The notes under the pieces: generated by a model
The model's input: the letters and a program-made list of their open reading frames with translations, nothing else
Told to the model about the DNA's origin: nothing
Database searches by the model: none
Program-made: the position numbers and the translations under genes
DNA from: Pseudomonadota bacterium
Lineage (GTDB): Bacteria; Pseudomonadota; Alphaproteobacteria; Rhizobiales; Rhizobiaceae
Reading direction: 5' to 3'
NCBI GenBank assembly: GCA_023422735.1
Contig: JAFAGL010000165.1
Location: 1-8,744 of the forward strand
Length of the DNA stretch: 8,744 nucleotides
Shown here: positions 1-6,606 of the stretch, piece after piece
Numbering within the stretch: position 1 is the first letter of the stretch
How the letters are laid out: every line of letters starts with the position of its first letter

Positions 1-760
1 GCGGCGCAAAGGTCATGCCGGGGAAATTGCCGACGAGTTCGCGCTGTCCCGTTTCGATCTGCAACAGGTAAACCTGCGGCTGGCCGCTTTCATAGGACAT
101 ATAGGTGATTTCCTGGCGCGTCGGCGAAAAGCGCGGCGTCAAGGCGATGTTGCGACCATCCGACAAGAAGCGCTTGTTGGCGCCGTCCTGATCCATGATC
201 GCCAAACGCTTGACGCGCTGGTTCTTCGGACCGGACTCGTCGATGTAAACGACGCGGGTGTCGAAATAACCCTTTTCACCCGTCAGCGCCTCATAGATCG
301 CATCCGCGATGATATGCGCGACGCGACGCGAATTCTGCGGGTTCGCAAAGAACTGCTCGCCGGTCAGCTGGCGGTTGGCATAGGTGTCCCACAAGCGGAA
401 CTCGGCGCGCAAGCGGCCATCCGCTTCCTTCGACACGCGGCCGGTCACGATCGCCTGAGCGTTGATGACCTGCCAGTCCTGGAAACGCGGCGCCTGGTCT
501 GGATTGGAAATCTGCTCGATGAAAGCCGACTTCGCGATCGGTGCGAACAGGCCGGACCGCTTCAGGTCGGCCGTCACGATCGAGGAAATCTCGGCGCCCA
601 TGCCGTCATTCGAAACGAAATCGGTGATGGCGATTGGCAGCGGCTCGACATTGCCTTTGTTGACGTCGATGACGAGCTGCGCCTGGGCCGGTACGACCGC
701 CAGTCCCGCGCCCAACGCAACTGCTGCCGCAGCGAAAAGAACTTTGAGTTTCCGGATCAT
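1..760 (-). CDS. tolB: Tol-Pal system protein TolB, N-terminal part (runs off the left edge)
   Basis: Periplasmic beta-propeller protein of the Tol-Pal system that binds Pal and the C-terminal domain of TolA. Only the first 253 codons are in the window; the C-terminal part lies beyond base 1. Translating the minus strand from ATG 758-760 gives a Sec signal peptide (residues 1-27: basic MIRKLK, a hydrophobic Ala/Leu/Val stretch, AQA-Q cleavage motif), an N-terminal TolB domain (about 29-155, with [17 protein letters not shown]) and the start of the propeller. The propeller has PD40/WD40-like repeats such as [17 protein letters not shown] (208-224) and [18 protein letters not shown] (236-253), which are typical of TolB. 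An ATG 5 bp upstream meets a stop after two codons, so this start is secure. It follows tolA by 43 bp, so it is probably co-transcribed. pal would be expected next, outside the window. Confidence 0.96.
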   Translation of the reverse strand, partial: MIRKLKVLFAAAAVALGAGLAVVPAQAQLVIDVNKGNVEPLPIAITDFVSNDGMGAEISSIVTADLKRSGLFAPIAKSAFIEQISNPDQAPRFQDWQVINAQAIVTGRVSKEADGRLRAEFRLWDTYANRQLTGEQFFANPQNSRRVAHIIADAIYEALTGEKGYFDTRVVYIDESGPKNQRVKRLAIMDQDGANKRFLSDGRNIALTPRFSPTRQEITYMSYESGQPQVYLLQIETGQRELVGNFPGMTFAP

Positions 761-803
761 TCCATCCTGCCTCTTGGTCTCGGATATGAGCTGGCTCTGA
801 AAA

Positions 804-1865
804 TCAGAACATCTCGCTCGGATCGAAATTGACGACGACGCCGCTGGCCCAGACTTCTGCCTTGCTTGCCGGAACCTGAAGCCCTTGGGCGTTGCATTTT
901 TGAACCGCCCGAACGGCGCTGCGATCGAAAGTGGCGTTGCCGCTCGGCGAATCGACAACCGGCTCGCCATCGAGCTTGCCGCTTGGGTCCAGCCTGAAGC
1001 GCACGCTCACGCGCAAACCATCCACCCCTTCCGCGCCGGCCGGGATCGACCAGCAGCCCGCGAGCTGGTTGGACAAGGCGCCCATTTCGCTCGACGAAAG
1101 CTTGACGCCCGTGGTTTCGCGCCCGCCCAGCGATGCCGTCTCGGTTGAACGCTTGGCACCGCCACCTTGCGCTGTTGCCTTGTTCAACAAGGCGGCCACT
1201 TCGTCGGCATCGAACGACTTGTCTTCCGAAGCCTGCTGCTTCGGCGTTTCGGCAGGCTTGCGCGGCGTTTCCGGCTTTTTCGGGGCTTGCGGCTTCGCAG
1301 GCTGGGCTTGTGCGGCTTGTGTCGGTTGCGGGCGCGTTTGCGGTGCCGGCGCACTGTCGGGCAAGGCAGGTGCTGCTGCTTCCGGGGCCGGCGCTGGGGC
1401 TTGCGTCGCAGGCTCCGGTTCTGCCGGTGCCGCAGGCGCAGGCTCAGGCTCCGGCGCCGGGGGTGTCGGCTCGGCAGGTGCCGGCTCGGGCTCCGGCCTC
1501 GGTTCGGGTTCCGGTGTCGGCGTAGGTTCAGGCGCAGGCGGCGGCGCGGCTGCGGTTTCTACCTCGCGCTGCGCCGGTTTGTCGGTTTGCGGGGTTGAAA
1601 GATCCGTCGTGTTGTCGCCGACATTCTGCGCCTCGGGCACCGTTTCCGGTCGCGTGGTGGGAACCGGTGCCGGCTTTTCAGATACCGGCGCTTGCTTGTC
1701 ACCCTGCACGCTTTCGGCAAATTCGGCGACCGGCACGATATCCACCGGGAAGGATTCCATGGCACCGGCGTCAAGCGGTGCCGGCGCGGACAGCGTGAAC
1801 AGGCCGAAGCCCAATGCTGCCGCGTGCAGAACTACCGACGTGGTCAGTCCCGCTTTCATTTCCAT
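804..1865 (-). CDS. tolA: Tol-Pal system inner-membrane protein TolA
   Basis: TolA spans the periplasm and links the TolQR motor to TolB-Pal at the outer membrane. The 353-residue product has three parts. Residues about 5-26 form an N-terminal membrane anchor ([20 protein letters not shown]). Residues about 55-215 are a long low-complexity linker of Pro, Glu and Ala (repeated PEPEP, PAPEP and APAP units) that becomes Lys/Pro-rich at 188-210. A short [12 protein letters not shown] segment follows at 218-229, then a C-terminal TonB/TolA-like domain at about 258-353, with Cys271 (AGCWSIP) and Cys324 (VQKCNAQG), a possible disulfide pair. The linker is Pro-rich like TonB, unlike the Ala/Lys helix of E. 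coli TolA. ATG 1865 begins 1 bp after the tolR stop (TGAGATG), suggesting translational coupling. A second in-frame ATG at 1859 (MKAGL) is an equally plausible start. Confidence 0.94.
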   Translation of the reverse strand: MEMKAGLTTSVVLHAAALGFGLFTLSAPAPLDAGAMESFPVDIVPVAEFAESVQGDKQAPVSEKPAPVPTTRPETVPEAQNVGDNTTDLSTPQTDKPAQREVETAAAPPPAPEPTPTPEPEPRPEPEPAPAEPTPPAPEPEPAPAAPAEPEPATQAPAPAPEAAAPALPDSAPAPQTRPQPTQAAQAQPAKPQAPKKPETPRKPAETPKQQASEDKSFDADEVAALLNKATAQGGGAKRSTETASLGGRETTGVKLSSSEMGALSNQLAGCWSIPAGAEGVDGLRVSVRFRLDPSGKLDGEPVVDSPSGNATFDRSAVRAVQKCNAQGLQVPASKAEVWASGVVVNFDPSEMF

Positions 1866-1866
1866 C

Positions 1867-2319
1867 TCAGTTATTCTGCTCCGGCAAGGTCACCAGACCC
1901 AGATTGCGATAGCCGGCCGCGTTGATGCGCGCCATGACCTGCATCACGGTGCCATAGTCGGCCGATTTGTCGCCGCGAACGAAAATGCGCTCGTCATAGC
2001 CGGTTTGTGCAATGGCCTGCAGCTTGGCAACCACTTCATCGGCCGGAATTTCGCTTTCCTGTAGGAAAACTTGGCCCTGATTGTTGACGGTAATGGTGAT
2101 CGGCTGCGTATCGGCGTTCAGCGCCTTGGCCTGCGTTTCCGGCATGTCGATCGGCACGCCGACCGTCAGCATCGGTGCGGCCACCATGAAGATGATAAGC
2201 AGCACAAGCATCACGTCCACGAAGGGCGTGACGTTGATTTCCGACATCAGGCCATGCTTGCGGCCGCGCCGGCGATGACCGCCCCTGCCTCCGCCACCTT
2301 GGCTCAATGACATACCCAT
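1867..2319 (-). CDS. tolR: Tol-Pal system biopolymer-transport protein TolR (ExbD family)
   Basis: Inner-membrane component of the TolQ-TolR proton-driven motor. The 150-residue product has a Gly/Arg-rich cytoplasmic N-terminus (1-23). This is followed by the ExbD/TolR hallmark [19 protein letters not shown] (28-46), whose Asp35 corresponds to the essential proton-carrying Asp of the single membrane helix. A periplasmic domain (about 55-146) contains [21 protein letters not shown] and [27 protein letters not shown], the usual ExbD-fold elements. The start is well defined: GAGGAG at 2329-2334 lies 9 bases ahead of ATG 2319. An in-frame ATG two codons later (2313) is possible but worse spaced. 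It lies 30 bp after tolQ and 1 bp before tolA, within the same operon. Confidence 0.96.
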   Translation of the reverse strand: MGMSLSQGGGGRGGHRRRGRKHGLMSEINVTPFVDVMLVLLIIFMVAAPMLTVGVPIDMPETQAKALNADTQPITITVNNQGQVFLQESEIPADEVVAKLQAIAQTGYDERIFVRGDKSADYGTVMQVMARINAAGYRNLGLVTLPEQNN

Positions 2320-2328
2320 GCGTTTTTG

Positions 2329-2334
2329 CTCCTC
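2329..2334 (-). promoter_or_regulatory. Shine-Dalgarno sequence of tolR
   Basis: GAGGAG on the minus strand, 9 bases before ATG 2319. It is the clearest ribosome-binding site in the window and favours ATG 2319 over the in-frame ATG at 2313. It fits the need for strong independent translation of tolR within the tolQRA message, whereas tolA appears coupled to tolR. Confidence 0.75.
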
Positions 2335-2349
2335 GGCCCGGCGTCGCGG

Positions 2350-3066
2350 TCAGGCTGCCGCGCGCTGCGCGACCTTTTCATCGATTTGGCGCGACAGTAT
2401 GGCGGAGAACTCGTCGGAGAACCCTTCCATGCGGTTGGCGATCTTGGTCGCATCCGACGACAGCTTGTTGTAGGCGATCACGGCTGGGATAGCGGCGAGA
2501 AGGCCGATTGCCGTCGCCAAGAGCGCTTCGGCGATACCGGGCGCCACAACGGCGAGATTGGTGGAGCTCGATCCGGCGATGGCCTGGAAAGAGGTCATGA
2601 TGCCGATCACTGTGCCGAACAAACCGATAAAGGGAGCGGCTGACCCGACGGTGGCCAGAAAGCCCAGTTTTCCTTCGAGACGCTCCATTTCGCGCGTCAA
2701 AGCAAGGTCCATCGCCTTGTCGATGCGGTTCTGCAAACCCAATGGCGAACGCGCGCCCTTTTCGAAGCTCTTTTTCCATTCGCGCATCGCGGCCACGAAG
2801 ATCGCGCCCATTCCAACGGGATTCTTGTCGGACAGGTTGCGGTAAAGCTCTTCCAATGACTGGCCCGACCAGAAAGTCTGCTCGAAACGGTTCAGCGCCA
2901 AACGCATGCGGCCATAAGAAATTATCTTGTCGACGACGATCGCCCAGGTCCAAACGGATGCAACAAGCAATCCGATCATCACGAGCTTGACGATCCAGCC
3001 TGCTTGCCAGAACAATCCCCAAACCGACACATCATGGCCTGTCGCAGCCAGTGGCAACGTTTCCAT
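2350..3066 (-). CDS. tolQ: Tol-Pal system protein TolQ (MotA/TolQ/ExbB proton channel)
   Basis: Three-helix inner-membrane subunit that forms the proton-conducting motor with TolR and energises TolA. With the start at ATG 3066 the product has 238 residues. TM1 lies at about 25-47, a cytoplasmic loop at about 50-135 (FEQTFWSGQSLEELYRNL, RIDKAMDLALTREMERLEGK), TM2 at about 137-159 (FLATVGSAAPFIGLFGTVIGIM) and TM3 at about 172-198 (AEALLATAIGLLAAIPAVIAY). Thr152 in TM2 and Thr185 in TM3 have the same 33-residue spacing as the conserved channel threonines of E. coli TolQ. The reading frame extends two codons further to a TTG at 3072, but the AAGGA at 3076-3080 is 9 bases from ATG 3066 and only 3 from the TTG, so ATG is preferred. 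It is followed by tolR after 30 bp and separated from ybgC by a 211-bp gap. Confidence 0.96.
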   Translation of the reverse strand: METLPLAATGHDVSVWGLFWQAGWIVKLVMIGLLVASVWTWAIVVDKIISYGRMRLALNRFEQTFWSGQSLEELYRNLSDKNPVGMGAIFVAAMREWKKSFEKGARSPLGLQNRIDKAMDLALTREMERLEGKLGFLATVGSAAPFIGLFGTVIGIMTSFQAIAGSSSTNLAVVAPGIAEALLATAIGLLAAIPAVIAYNKLSSDATKIANRMEGFSDEFSAILSRQIDEKVAQRAAA

Positions 3067-3277
3067 CTTCAATGATCCTTGATCGAAGCGGGCTCGAAAA
3101 ACCCTCGCGCTGCGTTTGACCCGTTTTGTCAGGCCGAACCCGCATCTTCACGCGTGCTCGCGCTTTTCCTGATAAATCTTGGTCAAACGAAGGCGCGCCG
3201 ACATTCCCTTCAATTGCGTTGCCCTGTTCATGAACCAGTAAGGTTAACGATCGGTAACGGCGCAATTGCCGGTTAGC
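3067..3277 (-). other. ybgC-tolQ intergenic leader, no gene seen
   Basis: A 211-bp non-coding gap between the ybgC stop and the tolQ start, long for this otherwise tight cluster. It holds a perfect 10-bp palindrome GTTCATGAAC (3226-3235), an 8-bp palindrome GCAATTGC (3262-3269) just after the ybgC stop, and a TTAAC-N5-GTAAC direct repeat on the plus strand (3244-3258). I could not find a -35/-10 pair good enough to call, nor a hairpin with a T-run. A separate tolQRAB promoter, or processing of a longer ybgC transcript, is the likely explanation, but this is inference. Confidence 0.45.
3076..3080 (-). promoter_or_regulatory. Shine-Dalgarno sequence deciding the tolQ start
   Basis: AAGGA on the minus strand. 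It is 9 bases from ATG 3066 and only 3 from the alternative TTG at 3072, so it supports the shorter 238-residue TolQ. Confidence 0.6.
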
Positions 3278-3757
3278 TTATTCGCTTGGCTGAAACGCAT
3301 CGAGCCAGTTTTTGGGAAAGCGGCGCGGGCGCCCGTCCGGGCCGAGAACGGCGGCCTGCACCTTTGCCTGCACGAGCAGCGTTTCGCCCCGACGAATGGT
3401 TTGCGCCATGGTGATACGCGCTCCGGAAATGGAGACGGTGCGTGTGTCCACGGTCAGAATATCATCGATCCGCGCCGGCGAGCGCCAGTCGATTTCCATG
3501 CGCGTCACAACCCAGATCAGCGCTTCGCCATGCTGTCCGGCGGCAAGTTCATTGTGGTGAACGCCCGCCAGCCGCAGATAATCTGAACGTCCGCGTTCGA
3601 AGAATTCGAGATAGCGGCCATGATAAACCACGCCGGAAAAATCCGTATCCGCGAAATATACCCGCGCTTCAAGCCGATGGCCGCCCTGCACGAGTTGCCC
3701 AGCAAGCCCGACGACGGGGTTGGGATCGGCGCGAGCGCTCTCGTCGAATTCGGTCAT
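3278..3757 (-). CDS. ybgC: Tol-Pal-associated acyl-CoA thioesterase YbgC (hotdog fold)
   Basis: Cytoplasmic 4-hydroxybenzoyl-CoA-thioesterase-type enzyme that hydrolyses acyl-CoA (or acyl-ACP) thioesters. It is habitually encoded at the head of the tol-pal operon and is linked by others to phospholipid metabolism. The 159-residue product has a short N-terminal extension (about 1-28) before the family signature VYFADTDFSGVVYHGRYLEF (33-52). Asp39 aligns with the catalytic Asp18 of E. coli YbgC, and His46 and Tyr49 are in the usual places. WRSPARIDDILTV (91-103) and RRFPKNWLDAF (145-155) are also typical. Start ATG 3757 has GAGGA upstream. Its 5' end is divergent from the glycoside hydrolase gene, with only 43 bp between start codons. 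tolQ follows on the same strand after 211 bp. Confidence 0.94.
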   Translation of the reverse strand: MTEFDESARADPNPVVGLAGQLVQGGHRLEARVYFADTDFSGVVYHGRYLEFFERGRSDYLRLAGVHHNELAAGQHGEALIWVVTRMEIDWRSPARIDDILTVDTRTVSISGARITMAQTIRRGETLLVQAKVQAAVLGPDGRPRRFPKNWLDAFQPSE

Positions 3758-3800
3758 TTCCCGTCTTTCCTCTCATTCGTCGCAATGCGAAACTGGCCGC

Positions 3801-5042
3801 ATGACACCATCATTTGTCGGGATCAAGACGTTCGCAATGGCGCTGTCGCTGGTTGTTGCCACGCTATGGCCGGCCAGCGCGGCCTCCTTCGCGGTCAAGC
3901 GCGGCCTCAATCTCGACCAGTGGGTCACTTGGCCGACCGAAGATCAATGGGACGACGAGAATGCCTTGCTGCCGTTTCCCGAATGGATGCGCTTTGTCGA
4001 TGACGCCCGGCTGCGCGCTTTGAAAACCGACGGGTTCGACTTCGTCCGCATGCCGGTCGATCCGGCGCCCTTCCTGTCGTCCAGGGCCGAACCCTTACGC
4101 GAGCGCCTTTATGCAAGCGTGCTGCAGGCTGTGCAAAGACTGCGCGAAGCGGATCTGAAAGTCGTGGTCGACCTGCATCTGATCGAACGGGCCGACAATC
4201 CCGACAACGGCATGGCTGGAGTGCTCGGCGACAAGGCCATCAGCGAAAACTATCTCGCCATCGTGCAACGCTTGGCCACCCTGCTCGCGAATCAGGATCC
4301 GCATTTCGTCGCACTGGAATTGATGAACGAACCGGGCACCGTTTGCGACGAGGCCGGCAATCGCGATTGGCTTGCGCGGCTGGAGCGGCTTCACGAAACG
4401 GCGCGCAAGGCGGCACCCGAACTGACCCTCGTATTGACCGGAGGATGCGCAGGCAATGCGGAAGGCCTCACGGTCATCGATCCGTCACGTTTCGACGATG
4501 CCAACACGATCTGGACATTTCATTCCTATCAGCCCTTTCTGCTCACGCATCAGGGCGCGCAATGGGCCGGCGATTTCATCCGCTACGTGACGGGGCTGTC
4601 TTATCCGCTCGATGCCTCGACGCCCCAGATCCGTGATGAAATCCGCAAACGGATCGAGGCTGAAGCGCCGCTTCATCGCCGGGCGGGAATGCTGGCCTAT
4701 CTGGACGAACAACTGGCCTTGATCGACACGCCGGAAAAGCTTCGCGCCGTGATCGACCAGCCGTTGGATGAGGTCGCGAAATGGGCAATGGATCATGAAA
4801 TTGCGCCCGAGCGCATCCTTCTTGGGGAATTCGGAATGATCCGCCAGGAATATGAAAACCCATTCGTGATGCCGGCCGCGAGCCGCGCCCATTATGTGAA
4901 AGACGTGATCACCGCTGCCGAAGCGCATGGTTTTGCATGGGCCATCTGGGGTTACGGCGGCGCATTCGGCATTGTCGAAAGCTTCAGTGGCGAGCCTGCC
5001 GAGCCCGATGTCCTCGATGTTGTGCGTGCTTTGTCGCATTAA
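3801..5042 (+). CDS. Exported glycoside hydrolase family 5 (cellulase-like) protein
   Basis: Predicted retaining beta-glycosidase with a GH5-type TIM barrel. The 413-residue product has a Sec signal peptide at 1-27 (MTPSFVGIK, hydrophobic stretch, ASA-A cleavage motif), so it acts in the periplasm or outside the cell. Visible GH5 features are RGLNLDQWV (34-42), FDFVRMPVDP (79-88), VVVDLHL (121-127), LELMNEPG (172-179) with acid/base Glu177, WTFHSYQPF (238-246) with His241 and Tyr243, LLGEFGM (340-346) with nucleophile Glu343, and GFAWAIWGYGGAFGI (377-391). No carbohydrate-binding module is present. The frame stays open upstream to a TTG at 3720, but only ATG 3801 starts a proper signal peptide; there is no strong Shine-Dalgarno. 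The substrate cannot be read from the sequence: beta-1,4-glucan, beta-1,3/1,6-glucan or mannan are all possible. It is the first gene of the plus-strand island and divergent from ybgC. Confidence 0.88.
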   Translation: MTPSFVGIKTFAMALSLVVATLWPASAASFAVKRGLNLDQWVTWPTEDQWDDENALLPFPEWMRFVDDARLRALKTDGFDFVRMPVDPAPFLSSRAEPLRERLYASVLQAVQRLREADLKVVVDLHLIERADNPDNGMAGVLGDKAISENYLAIVQRLATLLANQDPHFVALELMNEPGTVCDEAGNRDWLARLERLHETARKAAPELTLVLTGGCAGNAEGLTVIDPSRFDDANTIWTFHSYQPFLLTHQGAQWAGDFIRYVTGLSYPLDASTPQIRDEIRKRIEAEAPLHRRAGMLAYLDEQLALIDTPEKLRAVIDQPLDEVAKWAMDHEIAPERILLGEFGMIRQEYENPFVMPAASRAHYVKDVITAAEAHGFAWAIWGYGGAFGIVESFSGEPAEPDVLDVVRALSH

Positions 5043-5112
5043 AGGCTTCAACTTGGCATCTGAACGGCTTAGGACAGAAGCAACGTAACGGAAACGCGCA
5101 GGTCAGGCACAC

Positions 5113-5646
5113 ATGCACATCCTGATTGCACTCGTCGGATTGTTTCTTGCCGCAGCCTACTGGTGGCACCGTGTCCAGCAGGCGCAAAAAGCCGGTCGGG
5201 AAATGAAAACGGCTTTGTCGACTTCGGCCAAGCGGCTGCGCGCCAATTCGCAGGCGCATCTGGGTTCGGTCGCGCCCTTTCTTCAGATCGACGACACCGT
5301 CACGATCGCCGCCACCTTGATCTTGTCGGTGGTGTGCGAAGGCCAGCCCGTGCCGCCGCGCGTGGAATACCGGCTGGAAGAAGTGCTTGGCGAAGTTGCC
5401 GGTCCCGACCAGATCGAGCTGGCGATGCGCGAGGCCAAGCGCCTTCAACGCAAAACCACCCGTGTCATGGAAGTGATCGATGTTTTAGGCGCGCGATTGG
5501 CGGAGCGGCTGACCGTTTCTGAACGCATCCGGCTGGTGGAAATGCTGCAAAACGTGTTTTCCGCAAGCCCGACCCGGCATGCGCATACCGCCAACCGCAT
5601 CGTGGCGCTTCGCCAGGTGCTGGGCCTGGCTGAAGCGCAATCCTGA
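5113..5646 (+). CDS. Membrane-anchored protein with probable TerB-like helical domain, paralog 1
   Basis: Not a named gene. The 177-residue product begins with one short hydrophobic helix (MHILIALVGLFLAAAYWWHR, 1-20) and then a basic, polar linker (21-55). An all-helical domain follows (about 58-172), with IDDTVTIAATLILSVVCEG (59-77), an Arg/Lys-rich middle, LTVSERIRLVEML (133-145) and a closing RIVALRQVLGL (162-172). The helix pattern, with the acidic pair near the first long helix and the terminal LGL, resembles TerB/DjlA-type bundles; this is an inference from pattern, not a search. By hand count it shares about 35 of its first 100 positions with the next gene, without gaps, so the pair is an old tandem duplication. 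It starts 70 bp after the glycoside hydrolase stop, with AGGTCAGG ahead of ATG 5113. The anchor could also be read as a signal peptide, but no cleavage motif is evident. Confidence 0.75.
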   Translation: MHILIALVGLFLAAAYWWHRVQQAQKAGREMKTALSTSAKRLRANSQAHLGSVAPFLQIDDTVTIAATLILSVVCEGQPVPPRVEYRLEEVLGEVAGPDQIELAMREAKRLQRKTTRVMEVIDVLGARLAERLTVSERIRLVEMLQNVFSASPTRHAHTANRIVALRQVLGLAEAQS

Positions 5647-5657
5647 GGCTTTTTTTT
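5624..5657 (+). terminator. Possible weak rho-independent terminator or attenuator after paralog 1
   Basis: A run of eight T at 5650-5657 directly follows AGGC (5646-5649), which can pair with GCCT (5624-5627), with a further GG/CC pairing inside and a small bulge. The stem is short and overlaps the 3' end and stop codon of the preceding gene, so termination would be partial at best. The T-run is striking in this GC-rich context. Confidence 0.3.
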
Positions 5658-5699
5658 GATAATCTGATCGAATTGGGACAAGCCTGAGGTAGGGGTGGA

Positions 5700-6230
5700 A
5701 TGCATATTCTGATTGCGATTGCCGGTATTCTCGCAGCCGGCGCATTCTGGTGGTATCGCATGCAATATATGGGCAAGGCCGCAGGCGAAGTGGCCGATGC
5801 GATCGGCCATGTTCGCGGCAATATGCGCCGCAATGCCTTGCGCAAGAAATCCGCGCTTTCCCCGATCACCGCGATTGACGATCCGGTTGTCGCGGCAGCG
5901 ACCGTCATCTTGTCGATCGCCACCGAAGACACACATTTGACAGACGAGCTCGAAAGCAGTCTGCGCATGCAGATCAACGAGATTTCAGGCTCGGAGCGCG
6001 CCACCGACGAGGCTGTCGTTTACGCCAAATGGGCCAACGCACAGGTCGCCGATGTTCCGATCGTCATCGACAAGACATCCGCCTTGTTGAAAACCAAGCT
6101 CAGCGACAACGAAAAGGAAGACCTTTTGCTGATGGTCGATAAAGTCGCGCTGCCTGAAAGCCGCCACGCGCTTTATCCGCGACGAATGGAACTGTTGCGC
6201 CGAAAACTCGGCCTGATCGTTCGAGAATGA
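5700..6230 (+). CDS. Membrane-anchored protein with probable TerB-like helical domain, paralog 2
   Basis: Not a named gene. The 176-residue product is co-linear with the preceding protein: an N-terminal hydrophobic anchor MHILIAIAGILAAGAFWWYR (1-20), a basic linker (21-55, with RRNALRKK), IDDPVVAAATVILSIATED (59-77), LSDNEKEDLLLMVDKV (134-149) and a closing RRMELLRRKLGL (161-172). The shared MHILIA start, WW-x-R, IDD-x-V, AAT-x-ILS and LGL positions show common descent, while synonymous divergence in the DNA indicates the duplication is not recent. A TerB-like (tellurite-resistance B superfamily) bundle is the best guess, with medium confidence; no enzymatic residues are recognisable. The start is supported by AGGGGTGGA immediately before ATG 5700. 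It is 53 bp after paralog 1 and 25 bp before the next small membrane gene, so probably in one transcription unit. Confidence 0.78.
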   Translation: MHILIAIAGILAAGAFWWYRMQYMGKAAGEVADAIGHVRGNMRRNALRKKSALSPITAIDDPVVAAATVILSIATEDTHLTDELESSLRMQINEISGSERATDEAVVYAKWANAQVADVPIVIDKTSALLKTKLSDNEKEDLLLMVDKVALPESRHALYPRRMELLRRKLGLIVRE

Positions 6231-6255
6231 CCAGACCCATTCGGGAAGTTCACAA

Positions 6256-6600
6256 ATGCCGCTATCCCTAACCGCCCTGATCACGACCGCCATTTTCGCT
6301 GCCGCCATGTTACTCGCGGCGATGCTGGCGGGGATGCTTTTCAAGGCTCCACCAGCGAAATCGGTCGCCACGGCTGCGATCGCTTTTGCGGTCATGTGCG
6401 CCGTTCAGCTCGTTTTGACCCAAAATGAGCTGCTGCTGACCGTGGTTTTCCTGTTGGCTGCGGCGCTCGCCGGCTATGTCTTGAAGCTCACCTCCAGGCA
6501 GATCTTGGCCGTCGCCCTTGCTGCGGTCGCAGCGAGCTATCTGGTGAATTTCGGCATCGGTTTCTGGAATGGCCTGATGGAAGCGCTGGCGAAAGCGTAG
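6256..6600 (+). CDS. Small hypothetical multi-pass membrane protein
   Basis: I do not recognise this gene. The 114-residue product is very hydrophobic, with about four predicted membrane helices at 7-29, 34-55, 57-76 and 82-103 and short polar turns (FKAPPAKS, TQNE, LTSRQ). It has no signature motif, and its Ala/Leu/Val-rich composition makes homology by eye unreliable. GGGAAG lies about 8 bases upstream of ATG 6256. It sits 25 bp after paralog 2 and ends only 6 bp from the oppositely oriented ruvB stop, closing the plus-strand island. The close spacing suggests co-expression with the two anchored paralogs, possibly as a membrane partner; that is inference. Confidence 0.65.
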   Translation: MPLSLTALITTAIFAAAMLLAAMLAGMLFKAPPAKSVATAAIAFAVMCAVQLVLTQNELLLTVVFLLAAALAGYVLKLTSRQILAVALAAVAASYLVNFGIGFWNGLMEALAKA

Positions 6601-6606
6601 AAACTT

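Noticed and set aside
314..832. Plus-strand open frame of 172 codons
   Set aside because: Antisense to tolB, whose translation gives an uninterrupted signal peptide and TolB domains; no independent support for the plus-strand frame.
1167..1598. Plus-strand open frame very rich in Arg and Cys
   Set aside because: Another shadow of the tolA low-complexity region, with no plausible protein features.
931..2064. Long plus-strand open frame of 377 codons rich in Gly, Ala and Ser
   Set aside because: It is antisense to tolA and tolR; its composition is the mirror of TolA's Pro/Glu/Ala repeats, and the minus strand encodes clear family domains.
3244..3258. TTAAC-N5-GTAAC as a CtrA cell-cycle regulator site
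   Set aside because: Spacing is one base short of the TTAA-N7-TTAA type consensus and one half-site is mismatched; not enough to call.
3720..3800. Extended GH5 start at TTG 3720
   Set aside because: It would place 27 polar residues before the signal peptide and overlap ybgC; ATG 3801 gives a standard Sec signal.
4485..5051. Minus-strand open frame of 188 codons
   Set aside because: Antisense to the GH5 gene, which has intact catalytic motifs throughout.
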